Shown piece after piece: positions 42,676 through 50,506 of a stretch of 64,000 bases of DNA. Every line of letters starts with the position of its first letter. The first letter of the stretch is position 1. The DNA comes from Leptolyngbya sp. FACHB-60 (lineage in GTDB: Bacteria > Cyanobacteriota > Cyanobacteriia > Phormidesmidales > Phormidesmidaceae). The stretch is taken from the NCBI RefSeq assembly GCF_014695775.1, contig NZ_JACJOX010000077.1:1-64000 (forward strand), read 5' to 3'. Below the pieces are notes generated by a model. The model worked only from the letters and a program-made list of their open reading frames with translations, was not told the DNA's origin and made no database searches. The translations under genes and the position numbers were made by a program.

Positions 42676-43410
42676 TCAAGGAAAAAGTGAGCTGTCTAGC
42701 CTATTTGCAGGGAGCGCCACTACCCGCCTGTTGGGATGAAAGGTGGAGAGGCCATCTAAAAACTCCTGGAGAAACTTTGGGGTGATCCGACTCTGCATCC
42801 GCACTGCGATCGCCACTCGATTCCCAGGCGTCAGGCCCACTACTATCGTCGCTGGGGGAAACAGCGGCGAGACAAGCCCCAGTTGCCGGGTAGTCCGGTG
42901 GGTCACCAGGTAAAGAAGCGATCGCCGGGACAACGACAATGACGACACTTCCCCACCCTTGCCTCGCCAAGGAGGAAACAATCGGTCAGTAGAAGAAGTG
43001 ACGCGGAGCCGCTCGGCGTGTGCTGCAAAAGAAGTAAGACCTAACCCGTCGAAGAGCACTCGCCGCACCGTATCTGGTGAAGGGGGATGGGAAGAAGGAA
43101 GCACCTCCCGCAGTTCGCCAACTAGCTGGGGGATCGTCCAGATGGGAGCCTTGTTATTACCATGGCCCACGAGCCGGCCAAGCAGCCGCGCCCCATCCTC
43201 TTTCCCTATACTCCAGGGAGGCCGGCCGACGGGGCGCTTAACCCGAGGCACGTCCTTTCGTCTCTCCGTCGGTGCCGGGGGGAGGAGCAGCGCCATCACC
43301 TTATCAAGACTAAGCCCCAGACGCTGGCAGATTTCCGGGGTTGTTACTAAAGCGGCATGAAGCGCCTGCGCCTTCTCGCGTAAGCCGCAGCAGCAGCAGC
43401 CATGATTCAT
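42676..43410 (-). CDS. HTH protein resembling a degenerate or domesticated IS630-type transposase
   Basis: The 244-residue product (AAGG before ATG 43410) starts with a Cys/His-rich N-terminus (NHGCCCCGLREK), then HTH-like TTPEICQRLGLSLDKVMALL and a second helical unit WTIPQLVGELREV plus SPDTVRRVLFDGLGL, like the paired HTHs of IS630 transposases. The C-terminal part (VVGLTPGNRVAIAVRMQSRI, TPKFLQEFLDGLSTFHPNRR) recalls the DDE core, but the catalytic acidic residues are not evident and the ending is short. It could be a decayed transposase or a domesticated DNA-binding protein. Confidence in the family is low. Confidence 0.55.
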   Translation of the reverse strand: MNHGCCCCGLREKAQALHAALVTTPEICQRLGLSLDKVMALLLPPAPTERRKDVPRVKRPVGRPPWSIGKEDGARLLGRLVGHGNNKAPIWTIPQLVGELREVLPSSHPPSPDTVRRVLFDGLGLTSFAAHAERLRVTSSTDRLFPPWRGKGGEVSSLSLSRRSLLYLVTHRTTRQLGLVSPLFPPATIVVGLTPGNRVAIAVRMQSRITPKFLQEFLDGLSTFHPNRRVVALPANRLDSSLFP

Positions 43411-43778
43411 ACCTTCACCAACTATCGAGCAGCCAAGTAATTTTGCGGCAAAGTCTACGGGTGTTCCACGCTTCTGTCACCCCCAAAGCCCTCTCAAAGG
43501 AGCGCTAGATAGATGCATTAAGGTCGTAATTTCCGCCTCTTAGCGTGCCTAAGACAACCCCTCGGATTTAGCGCCGCCATGCCTATAAAAAGAGCGTGGA
43601 ACACTCCTAGAAACACACGAAGATCCAAGCTCCCGCCACTTATCCACGGGCTCGACCAGGAGCACCCCCTTCCACCGGCTCTACAAACCCCTATCCCACT
43701 AATAGCACTCACCTTTCTCTTCCCAATCGCAGGCTACCCGTGCTACCGTCTCTCTCGGTTGGCTTTTTTACGGTTCAT
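43411..43778. other. Leader region upstream of the structured locus
   Basis: About 370 bases without a credible gene; a 71-codon frame from 43579 has no ribosome site and no protein-like pattern. It may hold the promoter of the structured RNA on the plus strand, but I cannot point to a clear one. Confidence 0.4.
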
Positions 43779-43825
43779 GGGGACATACCCGTGAGCTGTC
43801 TTTTTTTCTTCGCGGGTGTGTCCCC
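43779..43825 (+). other. Long RNA-style hairpin (16 bp with two G-U pairs)
   Basis: GGGGACATACCCGTGA (43779-43794) pairs with TCGCGGGTGTGTCCCC (43810-43825) over 16 consecutive positions. Two pairs are G-U only if the plus strand is transcribed, which supports a plus-strand RNA. The T-rich loop makes it unlike a classical terminator. Another perfect 7-bp stem, TTTGGGC/GCCCAAA, lies at 43857-43886. Confidence 0.6.
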
Positions 43826-44019
43826 GCCTTTCTTTCTCCCTCTCGTCGCTACTACTTTTGGGCGACACAGGCCCTCTGAGCCCAAACTCCCCCGGTCTGC
43901 AACTATCTGTTATCTCGTCACTTTTTCCTGTAAATTCCTCACCCTATCGGGTAGCCTCCATACCCAGGGGCTGTGTCTACCAGTTCGCTTAAACAGAGCA
44001 ACGAGGCAGCTGCCAGATC

Positions 44020-44998
44020 GTGTGACGGTGGAGCCCGGTAAACCTTGGCAATATTACCAAGCCAAGGCTAAGGGCGTGGGATTAACCACCCACAACCCAC
44101 TGCACCTTCGCGCCAGGTGCCTCGAGAGGGGCTTGCCTGTGCGTAACGAGGGCTTGGGAGACTAATCCCTTACTAGAGTGAAGCAGCGTCTTCCGGAGTA
44201 AGGAGTAACCCTTCCATTCGACTCGGTGATTTTTTGGCGGAAGGGGCCATCCCTTCGGTTGTTTTCTTTGAAGGTTGGCGACCAGGGAATGCCTTGCGTC
44301 AGAGCGACGTCGTAGTCGTCGCTTGTGCGTAAGGTCGTGGCAACCTGAAGGCTCCACTCCTCTAAAGGGGGATAAGAGTCGTAGGGAATAGCAGTCGAAG
44401 CGGTGAAATCCACATCGGGCCGCCGATGTGCGTCGGGTTACACCCCGACTAATCCGTGGTACGGGACGAGCTGTAATGGCGCGTAACGTATCCCAGGGCC
44501 GGGAGGCTGGGCACAGTAATGTGGCCCACCGGAGGAGAATGGTAACTTCGGGGACTCTGGAAATCAGAGCCGCTAAAAAGCTCAACGGTGAAAGGGGCAC
44601 CAAGTTCACACAAATGAACCATGCCCTTCCTGGTAACTGCGTGAGAAGCTGATGCCGAACTGCAAAAACGGTGCGTGCTTGTAAGGGGGAGCTTTCCGCT
44701 TTCTGCCCCCGAAAACTGCAAGGTGAGTGGGTAAGCCACCAGCACGATTACCACTGCGGATAGTAATCCGCTAGCGACAGGATCTCACGTGGAACGATTG
44801 ACACGAACTGGGGAAGGACTTCGAGGCTGGCGGGTGGTTCCCGCAAAGGTTAGTCATGCCCGACTAACGGTCAAACCTCAAAGTCTGGGAGCGTGGCGCA
44901 AGTAGGTGGCCCCACTCGATATCGAGTGGGGCGTGTCAGCGGGGGAGTAGGCTGCTCCCAACGACATTCTGGATGCGGGGTGGTAGCCGCATCTTTTT
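44020..44998 (+). ncRNA. Candidate large, highly structured non-coding RNA
   Basis: No convincing reading frame, but hairpins follow almost without gap. Examples: CCTTGGC/GCCAAGG (44042-), CCTTACT/AGTAAGG, AGCGACG/CGTCGCT (44302-), CACATCGG/CCGATGTG (44411-44430), GTCGGG/CCCGAC, TGGGC..GCCCA, CTCTG/CAGAG, GTTCA/TGAAC inside GGGCA/TGCCC, GCGGAT-agta-ATCCGC, GTTAGTC/GACTAAC, and a 22-bp perfect palindrome at 44910-44931. Many loops and junctions carry GTAA. A hairpin with T5 ends the block at 44998. Size, density of stems and plasmid context resemble ornate RNAs such as GOLLD or ROOL. The start GTGTGAC...GGTAAACC also recalls a group II intron 5' end, but no domain V is seen. Exact ends are unknown; structure may extend from 43857 to 45507. 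Confidence 0.65.
44972..44998 (+). terminator. Terminator-like hairpin at the 3' edge of the structured RNA
   Basis: GATGCGG (44972-44978) and CCGCATC (44987-44993) form a 7-bp stem with an 8-base loop, followed by five T. It fits a rho-independent terminator on the plus strand and defines a natural 3' end for the RNA candidate. Confidence 0.7.
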
Positions 44999-45000
44999 AA

Positions 45001-45475
45001 CAGACTACGAAAGCGCTGAGGGGTCTCACACGATCGGTAGTTCATCTCGCCGCTTCTGGGCTTACCAGGCACTCTGAAACACGGGTGCCTGGTAAACCAG
45101 CACGGCCATTAACAATGACGACTACTGTCTGCTTATTGCAAAGGAAGGCATATGGCGAAACGGAAACTCGAAAAGACAGCTCACTAGCTAGCAACCAAGA
45201 CAGTTCAAACAACTGTTGTTTTTCAAAGCAAAACGGAAACAAACCTTGTCTTTTAGTTTTTCTAACTGATTGAAAAGACGCGGTTTGTTACTGCTTATAG
45301 GAAAGTGGATCCGGACGGCTCGACGCAAAGGTTCGAGTCTCTGCCCACCCGACATACGCACGTACGTATGGACGGACGCGTGCCCGCAGGCCCTGTCTGG
45401 TCTGCGTGTGGCTATCGTTAGTTCGTTAGTTCGTTCGTTGAAGGGTGGGCATCCACGGGTTCTATAACGGCTTTT
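45001..45475 (+). other. Further structured, gene-free region after the RNA candidate
   Basis: A 10-bp perfect hairpin TACCAGGCAC/GTGCCTGGTA (45063-45094), ACAGTT/AACTGT near 45199, and a long-range pair GCCCACCC (45343-) with GGGTGGGC (45443-) enclosing CATACG/CGTATG continue the hairpin-rich character. A GGTTCGAGTC stretch near 45330 resembles a tRNA T-loop but no full cloverleaf can be built. There are no credible genes. Confidence 0.45.
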
Positions 45476-45507
45476 GGTTGGTTGAGCCTATCAACCAACC
45501 CTCTTTT
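45476..45507 (+). terminator. Rho-independent terminator
   Basis: GGTTGGTTGA (45476-45485) and TCAACCAACC (45491-45500) form a perfect 10-bp stem with loop GCCTA, followed by CTCTTTT. It would end any plus-strand transcript from the structured locus before the gene at 45547. Confidence 0.75.
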
Positions 45508-45546
45508 GGTGATGCCTAATTTTACAGGGCTATCTCTCTCTACTGT

Positions 45547-46164
45547 ATGGAAGCACGTACCCTCGGCGATTTTCTCCGCCGCATCGCTATCGACTACGTC
45601 CGTCACGGCTGGTTCCGATACGCCGTTAGGACCATTCCCCAGGGGAAAGACATGCTGACGATCGATGCCAAGATGAAAGCTATCTACGGGGTCACCTCAT
45701 GCCGCATGACCCGGATGCGCTGCCGAAAAAAGGGCATCGCCTCTGTCCAGTACCTACGCTTTGGCCACGCGTTCGTGCTCCTCGCAACCGAGGGGCATCA
45801 GGACGCACTTGGCCGCATAACAATGCGGGATATCAGGGAATCTCCGCTTCACTTCGGCGGGTATTCAGTTGGTCTCGCCCGGGGCACAGTCGTTGTAGAA
45901 GTCGAGCGCAGAGTCTGGCAGGAAGCTAGAACGAAGCTCCAGAACATGTCGCTTATTGGCAAAGAGCCTCTTGAAAAGGCACTCGCGTCCCTCCCCTTCT
46001 ATCGGTTCCCCGGTGTTGTGCGCCAGAAACTAGAACTTCTTCGCGCCATTAATCTGAAACGGAAGGCAGCAGGCCTTCCCCTGCTAGCGATAGAAGCAAG
46101 TCAAGTCTTCCCGCCACCTCCTGCGGGGAATAGACCGTACTTGAGGAAGTCTCGCTGCGGGTGA
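45547..46164 (+). CDS. Hypothetical basic protein downstream of the structured RNA
   Basis: The 205-residue product starts MEARTLGDFLRRIAIDYVRHGW. It is strongly basic, with R/K-rich stretches (SCRMTRMRCRKKG, INLKRKAAG) and a beta-like centre (ASVQYLRFGHAFVLLATEG, SVGLARGTVVVEVERRVW). I associate similar proteins with cyanobacterial plasmids but know no function. The basic character and position just after the RNA locus would suit an RNA- or DNA-binding role, which is inference. No Shine-Dalgarno is visible; the gene starts 40 bases after a terminator. Confidence 0.7.
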   Translation: MEARTLGDFLRRIAIDYVRHGWFRYAVRTIPQGKDMLTIDAKMKAIYGVTSCRMTRMRCRKKGIASVQYLRFGHAFVLLATEGHQDALGRITMRDIRESPLHFGGYSVGLARGTVVVEVERRVWQEARTKLQNMSLIGKEPLEKALASLPFYRFPGVVRQKLELLRAINLKRKAAGLPLLAIEASQVFPPPPAGNRPYLRKSRCG

Positions 46165-46884
46165 TGCACCGACTACTTTAGTAAAATATAATTTTCAATA
46201 CTTCCTATTTTCTAGAAAATATTTAATTTCTGTTGTGAGGCTTGATACCAGCAGCTATCAATCTAAGGCCTTCAGACTCTTTTTAATTCATAGAAACTAT
46301 TTTCTATAAAATAGTTAATTATAGATGACCGTTTCCTCCCTACCAATTAAAACCCCTATTTACGTCCAAAAAGGTCCAGTGGGTGCTGAACCCGTAAATG
46401 CCACTAGAATCACTTCTAGCCTTTGCCCCTATCCTACCCCTAGGCCCAAGAGAAATCGGCGACTACAAGGCCGCCTAGAGCCTCAGAATTTTGTTAGCTC
46501 TACCAATCCGAGGAACTCCCGCCCTTGGGAAACCAGAACTGATCCAATTGGGTACAGTTGGGCCCAATCGAGTACGGTTGGGCTCTTCTGAAATCCAAAG
46601 CGTTGCTTTTGCCCCTGTCACTCCCATGCGTGTCTCTCTCAAAAGCTATTTTCTAGAAAATATATTATTTTGCACACCTGGCAGAGCCCTACAGACTAAG
46701 TACCTTAAAAGCCTGCCTTTCTGCTATTCAGACACACCTTCGTGGCCAGAGAGTATTCCTTGCCTCAAGGAGGAGCCAGCTAAGAAGTTAAAAGGTTTTA
46801 TAAGTTAAAGAAACGCGCGCGCGAAGTTAAGGGATCCAAAATCATCTCTAACTACCTGTAATCACTTCGATAAAAATCACCTCT
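46165..46884. other. AT-rich flank of the replication origin with palindromes
   Basis: No supported gene in about 720 bases. It contains three copies of the TATTTTCTAGAAAATA family (46206-46221, a variant at 46296-46316, 46647-46662) and a pair of short direct repeats, GTACRGTTGGGC, near 46551-46580. It is probably part of the origin/partition region. Confidence 0.55.
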
Positions 46885-47244
46885 GGTGGGTGAAGTACCG
46901 AAGTCACCTCCGCCCCTGGTGGGTGAAGTACCGAAGTTTAAGCGCTTGTTGGTGGGTGAAATACCGATACAATTCACAGGTTGTTCACATGATACCAACA
47001 ACATATCCACAGCCCGAAGGCTCCTGCCGATGGGCCAGCTCCTTGCACCAAAACGAAGGAAGCAACGCATCTACATAAAGCCTAAAGCAACCTTACACCT
47101 AGAATCTACAAACTATTTTCTAGAAAATAGTTTGTAGATTCATTGTTGTGCGAAGGTTTCCGCACCTCACAGTAAGCTAGAAGCCACAGCAACAGAGGCT
47201 TTTGACCAGGTCTTAAGTTTCTGCAATATATTTTCTAGAAAATA
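46206..47244. repeat. Cluster of TATTTTCTAGAAAATA palindromes near the origin
   Basis: Perfect 16-bp palindromes occur at 46206-46221, 46647-46662, 47113-47128 and 47229-47244, with a diverged copy at 46296-46316. The copy at 47113 is the centre of a perfect 40-bp palindrome (47102-47141). Two further copies flank the par operon. The family is most likely the binding site of the partition protein (centromere) or of a rep/par regulator. Confidence 0.8.
46885..47011. repeat. oriV: Three iterons and a DnaA-box-like site (candidate replication origin)
   Basis: GGTGGGTGAAGTACCGA occurs at 46885 and 46918 and, with one change (GAAATACC), at 46951: three direct repeats spaced exactly 33 bp, three helical turns. 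ATATCCACA at 47003-47011 is one base from a DnaA box. The array lies about 270 bases from the 3' end of the divergent-facing rep gene. This is the usual design of an iteron-controlled plasmid origin bound by its initiator. Confidence 0.8.
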
Positions 47245-47282
47245 GAAGCTATGTCTTGCTGCCCTCCTTACCGCCTTTGAGC

Positions 47283-48140
47283 TTATAGATCGAGGAACTG
47301 TCTGATAGCAGCTCTTGCCTGCGCTCGCTCACTTCTACATTGAAACAGTACCGAATCTGATGGCTCATCAAAGCTAAGAAGATAGCCGGGTAGATGGTCG
47401 GCCTCACAGATATTCCTCGCCATGCGCCGAAACTCTTTGAGAGAGGAGCTAGAACCGGATTTCTTGTGTAGAAGAGCGAGTCCTACCTTCCACTGTGGCT
47501 GGCTGCCGCAGTGCTTGCGGGCAAGCTCATACAACCGCCGCTCTAAGCCTTTCCCCAGGCGGAAGTAATCGCGGTGCAGGGTAAGCACCTCTTGCGAGCA
47601 CACTGCTTGAAAAAGCCACTCTGAAAGAGTCACCTCAACTGCCACCATACGGGCATGATTGGGACTCTTCTCAATAATCCGATAACTTTCGATTAACCCA
47701 AACCCCTCACGGAACCGGCGGCCACCCACCACAATATTGGTGAAAATCTTCGTCCCCGTAAGCCGCTGGAAGGCCTGTTCCAGGAGTTGGTAGCTTCGTC
47801 CCCCAGTATCGCGGTTAGTAGCGACCAAAAAATCATAGGCCGTGAGGCGTACCGTTCTACTCACGTCACGCTTACGGTTGATAGCCTCCGTAAGCTGGCT
47901 CACACAATAGATCAGAATGTCTTTGTCAAAGATTGTCGCAAGCCCAAGCACGCTCGGCACAATCTTAACCGTATTTCCGTTGTGCTCGTACAGCCGAATG
48001 CGCGTATCAGGGTTTTTCGCCAGCGTAAAAAGCGGATGCTCCATACTGCCCAGATCGTCTTTTGGCGCAGTATCGATGATGTCGCACACAAAAAAATCAA
48101 GCTGGCGGTGCCGATCAGGAAGGAGACTTCTATGAGCCAT
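47283..48140 (-). CDS. repA: Plasmid replication initiator, RepA (RPA) family
   Basis: The 285-residue product (ATG 48140; an upstream ATG 48194 adds 18 unlike residues) has the conserved run of RPA-type initiators: RHRQLDFFVCDIIDTAPKDD (partial), MEHPLFTLAKNPDTRIRLYEHNGN (partial), DKDILIYCVSQL, ATNRDTGGRSYQLLEQAF, AVEVTLSEWLF, LHRDYFRLGKGLERRLYELARKHCG (partial) and LLHKKSGS. These are winged-helix initiators best known from alphaproteobacterial plasmids. It should bind the iterons at 46885-46967. The gene points towards the origin and is divergent from parA. Confidence 0.92.
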   Translation of the reverse strand: MAHRSLLPDRHRQLDFFVCDIIDTAPKDDLGSMEHPLFTLAKNPDTRIRLYEHNGNTVKIVPSVLGLATIFDKDILIYCVSQLTEAINRKRDVSRTVRLTAYDFLVATNRDTGGRSYQLLEQAFQRLTGTKIFTNIVVGGRRFREGFGLIESYRIIEKSPNHARMVAVEVTLSEWLFQAVCSQEVLTLHRDYFRLGKGLERRLYELARKHCGSQPQWKVGLALLHKKSGSSSSLKEFRRMARNICEADHLPGYLLSFDEPSDSVLFQCRSERAQARAAIRQFLDL

Positions 48141-48230
48141 AGTGCGATCCCGTTGGCGAACCTTTAGGTGGAGACACCTGTTGCAGCCACTCACTATGAG
48201 GTACGGCCCATGCCCTGTCTATGCAACTTC

Positions 48231-48246
48231 TATTTTCTAGAAAATA
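48231..48246. promoter_or_regulatory. Palindrome TATTTTCTAGAAAATA between rep and parA
   Basis: One perfect copy of the 16-bp palindrome lies in the divergent rep/parA intergenic region, 85 bases before the parA start and 90 before the rep start. It is well placed to act as an operator for both and/or as part of the centromere. Confidence 0.7.
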
Positions 48247-48331
48247 TATTCTGTGTTGTAGAGTTTATTTTATAGTTTATAATTCCTATGTTTGGCCTTC
48301 TATCTACCGCACTTCTTTAAGGAGCAGGGCC

Positions 48332-49099
48332 GTGCCAGCACATACCATTGCCGTTTTTAACGCCAAAGGTGGGGTAGGGAAAACTTCTACTTCGTATAAC
48401 CTCGCCGTTGGCCTCCACCGGTTCCACGACCTGCGCGTACTACTAGTTGATATTGATCCGCAAGGTCACGCTGGTGTCGCGCTCGGCGTTAACATTGCCG
48501 ATCTACAGCACCGTATTGACGAGGTGCTGCAAGAGAAAGCCTCTATCAAAGACACAATCGTTAAGACCGAAGCAGGGGTTGACGTAGTCCCCTCAAATAT
48601 TCTCCTGGCTGAAGCGGAGATTCCCATCTCTGGTCTTCATGGCCGCGAGGTGCTCCTAAGAAGGGCTGTTTCCTCAATCATCAATGAATATGACGTAATT
48701 CTGACCGATTGCCCTCCAAACGTAGGCATTCTGTCGGTTAACGCTCTTATGGCCGCTAAACAGGTGCTCGTTCCAGTCGATATGAGCTACCTAGGCCTCT
48801 TAGGGATCCCTGTCATTGAGAGAATTCTGGGCTTGATCCAAAACCGCCTCGAACATCCAATTGAGATTTTGGGAGTGTTAGCGACTCGCTATGATAGCCG
48901 CCTCAATATTGCCAAAGACGTGCTCGACTCCCTCGAAAAACATTTCGGTGATCGCCTATTCGAAACGGTGATCCCTGAAACGGTCAAGATTCGAGAGGCT
49001 CCTAGCTTTCAGGCCTCCATCTTTGACCACGCTCCAGGTTCCTCTGGAGCCATGGCCTACCAGCAGCTAACAGAGGAGGTTATGAAGCGTGTCAGATAA
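48332..49099 (+). CDS. parA: ParA-family partition ATPase
   Basis: The 255-residue protein starts at GTG 48332 with TAAGGAG 6-7 bases upstream; the longer frame from 48221 overlaps the palindrome and is unlikely. It has the deviant Walker A FNAKGGVGKTSTSYN, Walker A' DIDPQGHAGVALG and Walker B DVILTDCPPNVG, with no N-terminal HTH, so it is type Ib-like/small ParA. It drives plasmid segregation with the ParB-like partner encoded next, overlapping by 11 bases. It probably autoregulates via the upstream palindrome. Confidence 0.95.
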   Translation: MPAHTIAVFNAKGGVGKTSTSYNLAVGLHRFHDLRVLLVDIDPQGHAGVALGVNIADLQHRIDEVLQEKASIKDTIVKTEAGVDVVPSNILLAEAEIPISGLHGREVLLRRAVSSIINEYDVILTDCPPNVGILSVNALMAAKQVLVPVDMSYLGLLGIPVIERILGLIQNRLEHPIEILGVLATRYDSRLNIAKDVLDSLEKHFGDRLFETVIPETVKIREAPSFQASIFDHAPGSSGAMAYQQLTEEVMKRVR

Positions 49100-49562
49100 A
49101 CAATCAGCCAAGAAAAGGTCCGGGTTAGGAGATAGCCCTCTTAGCCTGTTCTCACCAACGACTGATCCAGAGGAAAGGGTACCTGTCCAGGTTGAGCCCG
49201 AACCAGAACCGGAATCAGAGCAGCCAGTGGAGAAGGTCGTCTCCATTGCTAAACCAAGTGAGCTCCAAAAACCACTACAGCCCCCTGCCTCGCAGGAAAC
49301 AACGCCAGAGTTTTTGGTGGGGGTCGAAGGAAGTGATAAGGAGTCCATTGGTCTTCAAGTAACACGCGATGTCAATGACTGGCTCGATGAGGTAGTCAAA
49401 GAAGGCCGACGCAAACACGGCAAGAAACTTAAAAAACAGGTCATCATCCAAGCTGGTATCGAGCTACTTCGCTCGATGCCAGTCGATTGGACGGACATTG
49501 GCGACCTAGACGAACTGCGAGCTAAGCTCAGTGAACTTAAGGAAAATTGCAGAGGAAAATAG
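49089..49562 (+). CDS. parB-like: ParB-like centromere-binding protein
   Basis: The 157-residue product (GTG 49089) overlaps the end of parA. The N-terminal half is disordered (PVQVEPEPEPESEQP), and the C-terminal half (about 85-145; IGLQVTRDVNDWLDEVVKEG, KKLKKQVIIQAGIELLRSM) fits a ribbon-helix-helix-like DNA-binding domain, as in small ParA-linked adaptor proteins. It is not a canonical ParB/Spo0J. The long palindrome directly after its stop is a likely binding site. Confidence 0.8.
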   Translation: MSDKQSAKKRSGLGDSPLSLFSPTTDPEERVPVQVEPEPEPESEQPVEKVVSIAKPSELQKPLQPPASQETTPEFLVGVEGSDKESIGLQVTRDVNDWLDEVVKEGRRKHGKKLKKQVIIQAGIELLRSMPVDWTDIGDLDELRAKLSELKENCRGK

Positions 49563-49570
49563 AATTTATT

Positions 49571-49606
49571 TTCCATAATCTATTTTCTAGAAAATAGATT
49601 ATGGAA
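49571..49606. repeat. 36-bp perfect palindrome after parB (centromere/terminator candidate)
   Basis: The core TATTTTCTAGAAAATA (49581-49596) is extended by TTCCATAATC on one side and its exact complement on the other, giving a perfect 36-bp palindrome. It separates the convergent parB-like and radC genes. It resembles the 40-bp palindrome at 47102-47141 in core but not in arms. Confidence 0.8.
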
Positions 49607-49627
49607 TGTGGCTTTTCCCAATCCCTC

Positions 49628-50506
49628 TTACGCTTCCTCAAGCCACAATCTCGTTGTCTCCCTCAAGCTCCGGTACGTGCCCCCACCCAAAATAAGGTGA
49701 TCGAGCGCCGACACCCCAATAATCTTAGCCCCTTCAAGGATCTGTCTTGTAAGAGCCATGTCTTCTGGGCTCGGTTCAAGGCTCTCGGAAGGGTGATTAT
49801 GCGCAACGATTATCCGTGCTGCCCCAACCTTAAGCGCAGCCTGAAAAATATCCCTCGGCTGCGCAAGGGTCTCTGTATCAGTTCCTATCGTGAGCACTTT
49901 CGTTGCTAGGATCTGATGCCTAACGTTGAGGCACACCACAGCAAAATGCTCTCTGGGCTCCCACATGAGATACGGGGTAAGCGCTGCTACTGCAATTGCC
50001 GGATCGTCCACCACAGTTTTAGGAAAAGGTGCTCGGTAAAACACCCGTTTCCCAAGTTCAATTGCGGCTACGATACCAGCTGCCTTCGCTGGCCCTACAC
50101 CAGGGATGTGGAGCAGCTCCTCAAAGGTAATCCTCTGAAGCCGGTCAATACCACTATCAGCAGCAGCATCACCACCACCTTCATGGAAGGCACCGATAAT
50201 CGCGTGGGCTATCTCAATGCTTGAAGGGCCTGGAAAACCCTGACCGGGGCCAATGAGGATAGATAGAAGCTCTGCGGTGGAAAGTGCTTTGGGACCAAGG
50301 TGAATGAGCCGCTCGCGAGGGCGTTCTCCTAAGGCCATGTCTTTCACGCGGAGCGTGTACTCTGGCCTCGACAAATCTGCTGCCGCGTAGTGGTGAGCTT
50401 CGTCGCTCGTCGTATTAGGAGTACTCCAGCGTGAGAAATGCTCAAACTCTAAGGGAAGGGGAGAAGGGGGATCGAACGCAACGAAGTCTGGAGTTTGCCC
50501 AGTCAT
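49628..50506 (-). CDS. radC: RadC-family JAB/MPN protein
   Basis: The 292-residue product has an N-terminal helix-hairpin-helix region (ITFEELLHIPGVGPAKAAGI) and a C-terminal JAB domain with the metal motif AHNHPSESLEPSPED and an upstream glutamate. Plasmid and phage radC genes are common; proposed roles include antirestriction or DNA processing, none firmly established. The first about 50 residues (before YTLRVKDMALGERPRERL) are a non-conserved extension. It overlaps the preceding small gene by 4 bases. Confidence 0.93.
   Translation of the reverse strand: MTGQTPDFVAFDPPSPLPLEFEHFSRWSTPNTTSDEAHHYAAADLSRPEYTLRVKDMALGERPRERLIHLGPKALSTAELLSILIGPGQGFPGPSSIEIAHAIIGAFHEGGGDAAADSGIDRLQRITFEELLHIPGVGPAKAAGIVAAIELGKRVFYRAPFPKTVVDDPAIAVAALTPYLMWEPREHFAVVCLNVRHQILATKVLTIGTDTETLAQPRDIFQAALKVGAARIIVAHNHPSESLEPSPEDMALTRQILEGAKIIGVSALDHLILGGGTYRSLRETTRLWLEEA

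Noticed and set aside
43579..43794. Plus-strand 71-codon frame before the RNA locus
   Set aside because: No ribosome site, P/R/L-rich composition typical of non-coding sequence, and its end runs into a long hairpin.
44082..44609. Minus-strand 175-codon frame across the structured RNA
   Set aside because: The translation has no protein-like pattern, and the consecutive hairpins, G-U pairing and T-tails point to a plus-strand RNA instead.
45300..45352. tRNA gene suggested by GGTTCGAGTC followed by a possible acceptor strand
   Set aside because: The T-stem has mismatches, and no matching 5' acceptor strand, D-arm or anticodon stem can be drawn; the GCCCACCC stretch pairs better with GGGTGGGC at 45443.
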